Positions 8,707 through 17,161 of a stretch of DNA of 22,500 nt are shown here, in pieces (the first letter of the stretch is position 1; each line of letters starts with the position of its first letter). A program made the position numbers and the translations under genes. The stretch is from the NCBI GenBank assembly GCA_034096865.1, contig JAWQFJ010026674.1, positions 7,501-30,000 of the forward strand. The letters are read 5' to 3'. The notes beneath the pieces were generated by a model. That model saw only the letters and a list, made by a program, of their open reading frames with translations. It made no database searches and had not been told where the DNA came from. This stretch comes from Theodoxus fluviatilis (Eukaryota; Mollusca; Gastropoda; Cycloneritida; Neritidae).

Positions 8707-10022
8707 CAAACTGAAAGGTGAATATCATTCTGTGAATCCGAGTCAGTAGTCTCGAAGCAGGCGAAGTTTCCAGTGGACCAGAATGGGTGAATATGTCCCC
8801 GCCTCAGGTCAGAAATTGTGTTGGCCTGTTCCTTGAAGGGTGGGTGACTGGCTCTGTGTTAGTACCTGTAGCATCTCACACTGCAGATGGCAGACGAGGC
8901 CGCCATTCAAGAATAAGCGCCCGAGCCAAATCCTGATCTCCCCCATCGTCTCACAAAATGAACAGAGGTCAGGAAAGACCACATCCTACAATGCACGGTA
9001 AGTATGGACAAGCAGGTCGTAGATCGGTATGGGTGTAGGAGGATGGAGAACACAGCATATGGTGAGAGAGGTGAGATAAAGTAGGTCACGGAGATACGCA
9101 AGACGGAGCTTTGCTCAGGGAAGTGGGCACGGGAAAAGGAGATTTGGGTTGAAGGTAGAGGTCGGAGGAGGGGTTATGGAACATCACGGGGTAAGACAGT
9201 AGGGGGTGAAGTGTGATGGTGCGTATGGATGGGGTGTGGAGTAAAATGGATGGAGAGAGACAGTGGGTTTCGGATAAAGGCAGAGTGTGGGAGGAGAAAT
9301 GGAGAATAATTACTACTTCGTGCACTAGTAACACTCCACAACGGGTTCACTGTCAGCTACTGAGGGCTTGCGCTGGCGTGTTAGCGACGGAAGTGGAAAG
9401 AATAAGTGGAAGGGAGAGGGAGACGCCAATTGTGTGTGTGTGTGTGGGTGTGGGTGGATGGGAAAGTGGGTGGGTGAGTGGGTAGATGGTAAGGTTGAGG
9501 AATAATGCGGCCACAAGACCCGCGCCTAATGAGCAGTCAGCACCTTGACCATCATGTCGATCCTGCAGGAATCACTGTAATCGCATTGGGACTGACCATT
9601 GGTCTCTCTGCGCTCTCTTCATCACCAATTCATTCTGCTCTCTGCTCAGTCCCCGTCCATGCTCAGCCATCCTGGCTGCACGGGTCCGCTTTGATTAGTC
9701 TCATCAGTGCGCAGTTTGAGATCCCTGGCCTCCCTAATTGCCATTGACGCTAGATTGGACTCGAGTGGGAAGCAGGATGACACCAGTTAGGCATGGCCTT
9801 GCGTGAGACGTAAACAGGCTGCGGAAGGGTGTCAGACAGCAATCTCCCCCGAACAAGCGCCATCAAGGCAATTGTCATAGAAGGAGGGTAATCACATTGA
9901 GGCATCAAGAAAAAGCGGACATTAGTGGGCCAGAAACTTCCTTTGGGAATTGGGTCCGTAAGCGCTGTTTCGAGGTCCGCGTGAGTGCATTACCCCAGTA
10001 TCAACAACCCCTTCTATCATTT
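8707..10022. other. 1.3-kb stretch without recognisable gene
   Basis: No convincing coding sequence. Several frames of 60-90 codons occur (for example 9213-9485 plus and 9505-9747 plus), none recognisable. A GT/GGGT-rich low-complexity segment spans about 9430-9490 (GTGTGTGTGTGTGGGTG onward). This is the longest part of the window without an obvious repeat, so it may be unique sequence, an intron or intergenic DNA. Confidence 0.45.
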
Positions 10023-10085
10023 TCCCCACCTAGTCTCTACTGAAGGTGAGTCTTCATATAATCTAGCCCCTAGCCCCTTTAACCC
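10023..10085. repeat. Degenerate outlier of the 34-bp minisatellite
   Basis: CCCCACCTAGTCTCTACTGA near 10024 and TCTAGCCCCTAGCCCCTTTA near 10063 resemble units of the array at 11227-11600 (CCCCACCTGGTCTCTAACCC). It lies immediately left of the LINE relic. Confidence 0.45.
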
Positions 10086-10620
10086 ATGCATCATTTGGTC
10101 TGGAGGCAGCCAAAGAGACTAGATCAGCAGCCAACTACCCACTCAACTTCGTCGGGGAAGGGGAGAAGTTCTGGGCACCAAGGAGGAGGCAGATCCCCAA
10201 GTATGCTAGACGTTGCCCAGGACTGGGCGATGGCCATGGATCTGAAGGGTGAAAGCCGCCAGTACCCTCAAGAGATCAAAGAAAACCTGGTCAGCGTCCA
10301 GACATTGTCCAGTACTCCGAGAGAGCCAGGTCCATGATTCTGCTGGAACTGACTGTCCCAATGGAAAGCAGGATGGAGGAGTGGCACCAGCTGAAACTTG
10401 CAAAATATGAGCCACTCACCAAGCACCTGGCCATCCACGGTTTCAGAGCCACAGTGCTCGCAGCAGAGATTGTTGCGAGGGGTTTCGTGGGATACCTCCC
10501 AAAGAGGCAGTCAACAAAGTACCGTAGGTCCATGGCTGAAGCAGCCGAGAAGGCTTCCTGCTGGATCTGGATGAAGAGGTTACAAGGAGAGAGGGTGCCG
10601 TGGAGGGTACCCAAGGGGCA
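10086..10620 (+). pseudogene. LINE-type polyprotein C-terminal relic, one frameshift
   Basis: Two overlapping plus-strand frames (10086-10337 and the frame containing ATG 10334) together match the tail of a retroelement-type protein common in animal genomes. The first frame gives GRSPSMLDVAQDW and DLKGESRQYPQEI. The second, read from about 10285, gives RPDIVQYSE, LLELTVPMESRMEE, KLAKYEPL, IVARGFVGYL and AEAAEKASCWIWMKR. The shift from the first frame to the second lies near 10285-10300. A stop codon (TAA at ~10080) precedes the first frame, so the relic is 5'-truncated. The pattern PD...E-T-V followed by a KY motif recalls the restriction-like endonuclease of early-branching LINEs such as R2; that link is inference. 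The second frame runs on to 10939 through G-tracts, beyond the recognisable part. Confidence 0.65.
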
Positions 10621-10753
10621 GTCCGTGGGATGTAACAATACGACAAGCAGTTCCATCTTCTTCCTGTCTATTATTTTGCGAGGCAGACCACCACATGTGT
10701 CTGGTCTCTTCAGACGGCTGATGGACACCTGTGGCCCCGGCCCAGGTGAGCGA

Positions 10754-10843
10754 CCCCCCCCCGGAGAGTGTCAAGAAGTAGGGATAAATACTTTAAGACC
10801 GTGGGGGACGGGGGGGGGGGGGGGTTACGGGGGGGGGGGGGGG
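10754..10843. repeat. C9 run and twin G15 tracts
   Basis: A C9 run at 10754-10762, then GGGGG at 10803-10807, G15 at 10810-10824, TTAC, and G15 at 10829-10843. On the plus strand this could form G-quadruplexes. Such runs are also common places for assembly or read errors. Confidence 0.85.
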
Positions 10844-10908
10844 AGAGAAATATATCTTCCTCTGAAGACCGTCAGCCGTCCCGCTTCCCAGGAAGTTTCA
10901 TACTCCAG

Positions 10909-11131
10909 GGCCCGTATTCACAACGGCGATTTATTTTAACTCCGCTTTATCTCTAAACTCAGACGATTCCAAATGCCTGTTCCGCTCTCCCTTGGCTGGA
11001 AATCAGTATATATAGCAAAGCGCAACCTAGGATCCTCTGACGAACGTACCTTATCTAACCGATCAAGATAACGCGGGGCTAGAAGATAAATCGAGTGTTA
11101 AAAAGATAAATCGCCGTTGTGAATACGGGCC
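10909..11131 (+). mobile_element. MITE copy 3 (223 bp, CAG target duplication)
   Basis: Ends GGCCCGTATTCACAACGGCG and CGCCGTTGTGAATACGGGCC. CAG is duplicated at 10906-10908 and 11132-11134. It has the same orientation as copy 1 but lacks the 11-bp subterminal segment shared by copies 1 and 2. The interior is otherwise nearly the same, including TATATATAGCAAAGCGCAAC. Confidence 0.92.
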
Positions 11132-11226
11132 CAGCTCATTTACATACCTCTCCATCTAGACTGGAGAATATATGGTCCAAAATTCATCTTGCCTCTACAT
11201 ATCTTGGTCTCCCCCCATCTAGTTTA

Positions 11227-11600
11227 CCCCACCTGGTCTCTAACCCCAACTACCCTCTAACCCCACCTGGTCTCTAACCCCAACTACCCTCTAACCCCAC
11301 CTGGTCTCTAACCCCAACTACCCTCTAACCCCACCTGGTCTCTAACCCCAACTACCCTCTAACCCCACCTGGTCTCTAACCCCAACTACCCTCTAACCCC
11401 ACCTGGTCTCTAACCCCAACTACCCTCTAACCCCACCTGGTCTCTAACCCCAACTACCCTCTAACCCCACCTGGTCTCTAGCTCCAATTACCCACTAACC
11501 CCACCTGGTCTCTAATCCCAACTACCCTCTAACCCCATGTAGTCTCCAACTCCGACTACTTTCTAACCCGTCTAGTCTCTAACCCCAAATACCCTCTCAC
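11227..11600. repeat. 34-bp minisatellite, about 11 units
   Basis: Units begin CCCCACCTGGTCTCTAACCC and end AACTACCCTCTAA, at 11227 and every 34 bp. The first seven are almost identical; the later ones (from 11465) decay. Each unit has two TAACCC hexamers, giving a superficial likeness to telomeric repeats, but the period and spacing are not telomeric. Looser related text (ATCTAGT, CCCC) precedes it from ~11200. Confidence 0.92.
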
Positions 11601-11733
11601 CCAATCTAGTCGTTGGCTTATCTAGTCCATGCCCCACATTGTCTCCATACGGTCGGGTCGCAGCCCCATTAAGTCTCTACACCATCTGTGTATTATCCTC
11701 CAGTGGGGACTCCAACGATTCGCTATATAACAA
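11601..11733. other. Interval after the 34-bp array
   Basis: Decaying array-like text (CCAATCTAGTCG, ATCTAGTCCATGCCCC, TAAGTCTCTAC) up to about 11690, then nothing recognisable. Confidence 0.4.
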
Positions 11734-12322
11734 ATGTGACCCGTTTTCACCAACTGAGTCTTAACTCGCACGCAGCAAAAAGGCAGCAGACACTGACAAA
11801 GGTGATGAGGGTGGATTTAGAGCATTTTGACGTTTTGACAAAACCGATTCCTACATACACCTAATTTTATGTAATGTTGGAAAGTTTCTTTTTTGCTTAA
11901 AAATCACAAAAAATGCACTTTGTTGCACCTACCCATTCTAAAGTATTATACATTCTCTTCCTCCGTTTTGCATTTTTAGTTGAATAATAACAATCATTTG
12001 TGTTTGCATTTTTTTATCATTCTATGTTCAGAAATAGATTTTTCTCTACAGACCTGCCAAATTTTGAGCTGATGCATGTATTAAAAAGGCCCGTTGCTAA
12101 GGAAAAACTGTAGATAAAGTTGTTAAATCTTTGACGCTTGGTTTCTTAAAATAGCCGTCAGCAGACCACCTCTCCTTGAGTGAGCATAACTTGAACAGTT
12201 TTTGGAGCAGAAGTTTGATTTTTATATCAAATGAAAGATAAATATTGGCATATTTTGAAAATACAAAAATATCAAAATTTTATTTTTGCGAGTTAAGACT
12301 CAGTTTGTTAAAACGGACCAAA
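11734..12322. mobile_element. Candidate TIR element, ~590 bp, AT-rich, no ORF
   Basis: ACTGAGTCTTAACTCGC at 11753-11769 returns inverted as GCGAGTTAAGACTCAGT at 12288-12304. The match continues outwards with mismatches (CCGTTTTCACC versus CCGTTTTAACA in reverse complement), giving arms of about 32 bp. I could not identify a clean target-site duplication, so exact ends are uncertain. The interior is AT-rich with no coding frame. It fits a MITE-like element; the superfamily is unknown. Confidence 0.55.
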
Positions 12323-12604
12323 ACTCAACAAACAGCTCTCCTGTCCATCAGATTTGATATTTGGCTTATAAATAACAAAACCTTTTTTTAGTCAACGCCG
12401 CACAGACAGCCATGCAGGAATAAGGACTGATATTAGACAGGAACCTTCTTAATAGATACCAGCTGCTTAGCTTTTGGATAATTAGGAGGCAGCTCTTTTT
12501 GAAGGCTGCCCAGTACACGTTATGGGCAGAGCAAACACTCAAACTTGTTCATGTCCTGGTCGCTGATCACAGGGACGACATACAAACCACATGGACATAT
12601 GAAA
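12323..12604. other. Interval without feature
   Basis: Nothing recognised between the TIR candidate and the TCAAGGTCA-rich element. Confidence 0.35.
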
Positions 12605-13502
12605 GAACAAGAAGGACAAAGCCCATACGACTCACATGCTTGACCTTGACCTTTATATGACCTTGACCTTCAGGTGACCTTCAAGGTCAAACAACTAAAC
12701 CTACCTATGACATCATACACTAAGAAATGCTTTACACATTTTTCCTACCAAAATACATGTGACCTTGACTCAAGGTCAAGGTCATCCCAAGTCATGCAAC
12801 ACAAAGCTGTTAATTCAAGACATAGGAAGCACAATGGTGCTTATTGGCACTTTCTACCATGAGATATAGTCACTTTTAGTGGTTCACTACCCCATTTTGG
12901 TCACATTTCATAAGGGTCAAAGTGACCTTGACCTTGATGATATGTGAACAAATGTGTCTCATGATGAAAGTATAACATGTGCCCCACGTAATTATTAAGT
13001 TTGAAACAGTTATCTTCCATAGTTCAGGGTCAAGGTCACTTCAAAATATGTATACAATCCAACTTTGAAGAGCTCCTGTGACCTTGACCTTGAAGCAAGG
13101 TCAACCAAACTGGTATCAAAAGATAGGGCTTGCTTTGACCTATATACCACTTGTAGCTAAGGTCGCCATTCTCAATAACGTCGGAGAAAACTGGGAAAAT
13201 GTGAAAAATGACTGTTTTTGAGACCACATTTATGGCTCCTGTGACCTTGACCTTGAAGCAAGGTCAAGTCACTATGTATGTTTTGTGAGGCCTTGTCATC
13301 ATACACCATCATGCCACATTTGGTGTTGATAGACTTAATAGTCTCCGAGAAAAATCCAACGTTTAAGTTTTTTACGCCCGGACGGACGGACGGACGGACG
13401 CCCGGACGGACGGACGGACGCCCGGACGGACGGACGGACGGACGGACGGACGACACGGCTCAGTACATAGACTCACTTTTGCTTCGCATGTGAGTCAAAA
13501 AT
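12605..13502 (+). mobile_element. TCAAGGTCA-rich dispersed element, copy A (~898 bp)
   Basis: Bounded by comparison with the inverted copy at 16171-17014. The shared edges are GAACAAGAAGGACAAAGCCC on the left and GCATGTGAGTCAAAAAT on the right. Near both ends lies GACTCACATGC in inverted form (12629-12639 and 13486-13496). The last ~30 bp form a hairpin, GACTCAC...GTGAGTC. The body holds about ten or more TGACCTTGA/TCAAGGTCA nonamers, for example 12641-12649, 12658-12666, 12681-12689, 12760-12768, 12770-12778 and 12776-12784, often as overlapping direct repeats or palindromes. A (GACG)n tract lies near the right end. No coding frame is supported. The transposon class is unknown. Confidence 0.8.
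13373..13452. repeat. (GACG)n tract with CCCG interruptions
   Basis: GACG/ACGG tetranucleotides in blocks separated by GCCC (CGCCCGGACGGACGGACGG repeated). In copy B the corresponding part is a short GTCCGGGC series, so this piece is the variable part of the element. Confidence 0.9.
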
Positions 13503-13703
13503 CACGCAAACAGACAAATTCGACACTTCTAGAGTCAGATGAATATCAACACTATCCTCTTTCTCCAGAAAATATTCCATTCCGCTGCCGGTATTCTTAG
13601 TCTGAAGAAGTTATCCCTGAAAAGGAGGTAGAAATGCTATTCTAAAATAACTTCATATTATTACTCCTTAAAATAGGAAGCAATATGGGAATCCCTTCCA
13701 CTG

Positions 13704-14067
13704 ATGGGCCACACTAGTGGATTCGACCGAGGAGAGGGGTGCGGACCCCGCTCCGCTACTGGGCCACGGCATTTGATTGGCTGCGTATTTACATAGGCGT
13801 TTATGCTCGAAACGGCGCCGAATCGCCTTGACGACTGCTGCAAATGTGATATTCGTCGTAACCCAATTCAGCTGCACGCGCATTGGGTACACCAGTTTGT
13901 CAAATATTCACACTTCATTGTCATTCTGTGGGCGGAATAACCGTTCAAGATTGCGTATGTGAGCTAGCGAGCACGTAATAATTTGGTTGTCTTTCTGTAT
14001 GGGAGTCACTGCGAATTAAACGACCAACATCGCACCCCTTTTCTCGGACGAGTCCACTAGTGTGGCC
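13704..14067. mobile_element. Candidate inverted-repeat element 1 (CCACTAGTGG family)
   Basis: The left arm at about 13707-13743 reads GGCCACACTAGTGGATTCGA, then CCGAGGAGAGGGGTGCG. The right arm at 14031-14067 is its inverted form with a few changes (CGCACCCCTTTTCTCGGACG, then AGTCCACTAGTGTGGCC). The arms are about 37 bp and enclose ~290 bp without a supported gene. The same arm sequence bounds the element at 14355-14687. The true ends may extend further out, and no target duplication was found. Confidence 0.5.
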
Positions 14068-14354
14068 AGCGTGGTGTAAACCAATGTTACGACGAGCAGA
14101 ACAAGCGACGGAGGGCGACTGAGGACAAACCATTCACCGTAAAACCGCTCCTAGATTGGCTAACATTCAAAGTCGATCCTCCCGAGATTGCAGGTCGCAA
14201 GGGCAGACAGCGGTGAGGTAAGCAATGTTCGAGCAGCCAAGACCAGTGGGATGGGGTGAAACGAGATCAACCCCTGCAACAAGCTAGAGAGTACATGTGC
14301 ACAGAGTACAACACTCCACCAAAGAAGTCACACGTCTTTTTCGTGGTCATTTTA

Positions 14355-14687
14355 GGGAAAAGCTTCCAGAGACGGGCCATACTAGTGGACTCGTCCGAGG
14401 AGAAGGGTGTGGGGCAGACAGCCAAGCTGGCGGGCCACACAAGCTAGCGGGCCACAATTTCTGACTAGCAAGATATCTTGGTCGGTTAATTCACAATGAA
14501 TTCGCTATTATTCACATACAGAATGACAAACGAATCTGAAGATTCGAAGGGAAAAAACCTCGTTAAAACGATGCCAATCCGATGCTGTGTCCCGTAAGCT
14601 TGTGTGGCCCGCCAGCATAGGCTGTCTTTCTCACATCCTTCTGCTCGGTCAAGTCCACTGGTGCGGCCGTCTCTGTAAGTTTTTCCC
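14355..14687. mobile_element. Inverted-repeat element 2 with ~100-bp arms
   Basis: The left arm (~14355-14456) starts GGGAAAAGCTTCCAGAGACG and holds CCATACTAGTGGACTCGTCC and GCGGGCCACACAAGCT. The right arm (~14582-14687) is its reverse complement with scattered differences, ending in CGTCTCTGTAAGTTTTTCCC. The loop is ~125 bp and has no ORF of note. This is a foldback or long-TIR non-autonomous element. The arm is longer than in element 1 but shares its CCACTAGTGG core. A 63-codon frame (14256-14447) lies within the arm and flank and is unsupported. Confidence 0.65.
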
Positions 14688-14868
14688 ATGTTAGTTCAAT
14701 TTAGTGGATGAAAGCGATTTCTGGGTGTCAAACGCATACGACGACATCAATTGTTTGACGCCATCAACTTTGTGATATCCGATAACATTTCTCTTTATGC
14801 TTGTAATTCGAAAAGGAGACGACAGAGAACCTCCACATGTTAATATAGTCTTCCCTGGGTAAAACCCT

Positions 14869-14980
14869 CATCTCCCACCAAATTTAATCAGAATCCGTTG
14901 TGAACTCTTCGAGTTATTTTGCTGAATCACTAAGTAACGAAGGAACCGAGGGTAAAAATAACCTCCTCAGCGGAGGCAAA
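14869..14980 (+). repeat. 3' part of a GGCGGAGG-type dispersed repeat
   Basis: CATCTCCCACCAAATTTAAT, CAGAATCCGTTGTGAAC, CGAGTTATTTTGCTGA, then AAAAATAACCTCCTCAGCGG and AGG. From memory this resembles the terminal part of a widely dispersed animal repeat whose end reads ACCTCCTTGGCGGAGG. Here the terminal palindrome is mutated to CCTCCTCAGCGGAGG. The upstream boundary is uncertain. Confidence 0.5.
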
Positions 14981-15254
14981 AAGTGGTACTAGATTGGATG
15001 TCACGCAACAGTGGGCATACACGGGTCTGCAGGCTGCGGTGCCGGATGGCAATGTCACAACCAATACGTCAGTCCTTTCACATCCGGGCGCCGGTGGCCT
15101 TGGGGATGGGTCGGTGACGGCATGCCCGCTTGCAACCGCCTGCAACTCCCTCCCGAGCGGATCGAAGACCACCTAAATTGGAAACCGCGGTTATTTTTAT
15201 GCGGGCAATGGTTCTGGGATTGAGCACACGCAGTCAGAGCACATGTTTGTGAGG
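14981..15254. other. Interval, GC-richer, no recognised gene
   Basis: Overlapping short frames occur on both strands (for example 14994-15176 plus and 15055-15315 minus). None has a recognisable domain. Confidence 0.35.
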
Positions 15255-15338
15255 AACAATCTCGGCTCTGTCTTTCCATGCTGACAATCTCGGCTCTGTC
15301 TTTCCATGCTGACAATCTCGGCTCTGTCTTTCCATGCG
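15255..15338. repeat. 28-bp tandem repeat, 3 units
   Basis: Three units of ACAATCTCGGCTCTGTCTTT followed by CCATGCTG, starting at about 15255, 15283 and 15311. The third ends CCATGCGG. Confidence 0.92.
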
Positions 15339-15763
15339 GATGGGCTCCTCCAGCATTCCGCCGGAACGGTTACGGATTACCTCGTTAGATGACGGCTCGT
15401 CTGGGAGGTGCTACATCGCATCCTGTCGAGTGTTTCTGTCCTACCGTACATTCCCCAGAAATTTCCACGGCGTAAGCATCCCTAAGTAACTGTATAACAA
15501 TCAGTAGCGGAAGATGAGCTGGTTCAGATTTCATCAGTGATCCAGCATTCAGACCTGACAACACCCTGCATTATCATACGCGTCATGTCGTGACCCAGAC
15601 GAGTATCAGCGATTTCTGACTAATTGCATCAGATTGTCTCCCGTACCGTTCCACGGCTCAAACAAAGCCCATCCCGCGGTTTGGTTGCTTTGCCTCAGCC
15701 CAAGCATCAAACGCCATTAGGCACGGTCTCCATGGTAATAGAATGCAGACACCAGGGCGTATT
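15339..15763. other. Interval without feature
   Basis: Nothing recognised. A minus-strand frame (15658-16122) crosses this interval only because the adjacent 11-bp and CT repeats lack stops. Confidence 0.35.
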
Positions 15764-15873
15764 AGCAGCGTATGAGCAGCGTATGAGCAGCGTATGAGCA
15801 GCGTATGACCAGCGTATGAGCAGCGTATGAGCAGCGTATGAGCAGCGTATGACCAGCGTATGAGCAGCGTATG
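15764..15873. repeat. 11-bp minisatellite, 10 units
   Basis: Exactly ten units of AGCAGCGTATG (110 bp). Units 5 and 9 read ACCAGCGTATG and lie 44 bp apart, suggesting that a four-unit block was duplicated. Confidence 0.95.
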
Positions 15874-15986
15874 CAAAAGTGCATTGAAAAGCTGATAAAA
15901 AGAATGGAGCAATTCCTCATACCTTCTGCTACACGCAGTAATGAAATCCATGCAAACTTGCTTTCTTTTTTTCTCTTCTCTCTCTC

Positions 15987-16024
15987 TGCCTGTCTGTCTG
16001 CCTGCCTGCCTGCCTGCTTGCCTG

Positions 16025-16103
<79 letters not shown>
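15987..16103. repeat. (CTGY)n followed by (CT)n
   Basis: CTGCCTGTCTGTCTGCCTGC-type tetranucleotides to about 16026, then an almost pure CT run to 16103. On the minus strand it is GA and gives spurious RERERE peptides. Confidence 0.95.
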
Positions 16104-16104
<1 letters not shown>

Positions 16105-16170
16105 GATACTGTGTCCATTCACATAGTACTATCCAGAATCTTCTCGATACCGCATTGCTATATAATGTAC

Positions 16171-17014
16171 ATTTTTGACTCACATGCGAAGCAAAAGTGA
16201 GTCTATGTACTCACCCGTGTCGTCCGTCCGGGCGTCCGGGCGTCCGGGCGTCCAAAAACTTTAACGTTGGATTTTTTTCAGAGACTATTAAGTCTACCAA
16301 TACCAAATGTGGCATGATGGTGTATGATGACAAGGCCTAAAAAAAATACATAGTGACTTGACATTGCTTCAAGGTCAAGGTCGCAGGGGCCATAAATGTT
16401 GTCTAAAAAACAGCCATTTTTCACATTTTCTCAATTTTCTCTGAAGTTTTTGAGATTGGATACCTGACCTATATATGGTATATAGGGCAAAGTAATCCCT
16501 ATCTTTTGATACCAGTTTGGTTGACCTTGCTTCAAGGTCAAGGTCACAGGAATTTTCAAAGTTGGATTGTATACATATTTTGAAGCGACCTTGCCCCTGA
16601 ACTGTGGAAGATAACTGTTCCAAACTTCATAACATTGTAGTACACATGTTATACTTTCATCATGAGACACATTTGGTCACATATCATCAAGGTCAAGGTC
16701 ATTTTGACCCTTATGAAATGTGACCAAAATGGGGTAGTGAACCACTAAAAGTGACTATACCTCATGGTAGAAAGTGCCAATAAGCACCATTGTGCTTCCT
16801 ATGTCTTGAATTAACAGCTTTGTGTTGCATGACCTTGGGTCAAGGTCACATGTATTTTGGTAGGAAAAATGTGTAAAGCATTTCTTAGTTTAGTGTATGA
16901 TGTCATTGCTAGGTGTAGTTGATTGGCCTTGACCTTGAAGGTCACCTGAAGGTCAAGGTCATGCAAAGGTCAAGGTCAAGCATGTGAGTCGTATGGGCTT
17001 TGCCCTTCTTGTTC
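16171..17014 (-). mobile_element. TCAAGGTCA-rich dispersed element, copy B (~844 bp), inverted
   Basis: Starts ATTTTTGACTCACATGCGAA and ends GCCCTTCTTGTTC, the reverse complement of copy A's edges. Along its length it mirrors copy A: GTCCGGGC tract, AAATGTGGCATGATGGTGTA, the nonamers TCAAGGTCA and TGACCTTGA, GGGGTAGTGAACCACTAAAA, and GTGAGTCGTATGGGCTTTGC. It has a shorter GACG region and many point differences, so the two copies are related but not recent. Its right end abuts the LINE-like tail at 17018. Confidence 0.8.
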
Positions 17015-17017
17015 ACC

Positions 17018-17070
17018 TTGCAATGGGCCGGTGGCCTAAGCAATAAAGGTTTTCGTTCGTTCGTTCGTTT

Positions 17071-17158
<88 letters not shown>
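17018..17158 (+). mobile_element. LINE-like 3' tail fragment with (TTCG)n and (CT)n
   Basis: TTGCAATGGGCCGGTGGCCT, AAGCAATAAAGG, TTTTCGTTCGTTCGTTCG and a long (CT)n (17072-17158). The same series recurs at 18338-18414 after the ORF-bearing element, so it is a 3' end shared by two copies of one retroelement family. AATAAA is at 17042-17047. Only the last ~55 bp before the microsatellite remain here; the rest is cut off by copy B of the TCAAGGTCA-rich element. Confidence 0.7.

Positions 17159-17161
<3 letters not shown>

Noticed and set aside
11227..11600. Interstitial telomere tract
   Set aside because: TAACCC occurs twice per unit, but the period is 34 bp and intervening sequence is complex, so it is a minisatellite.
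13700..14700. Hammerhead ribozyme, suggested by CTGATG, GTCC and CGAGGAG motifs
   Set aside because: The required CTGATGA ... GAAA core with three stems around a cleavage site is absent. The motifs belong to inverted-repeat arms.
15658..16200. Frames rich in RERERE, SLSLSL or CLPAC on both strands
   Set aside because: Translations of (CT)n/(GA)n and CTGC repeats.
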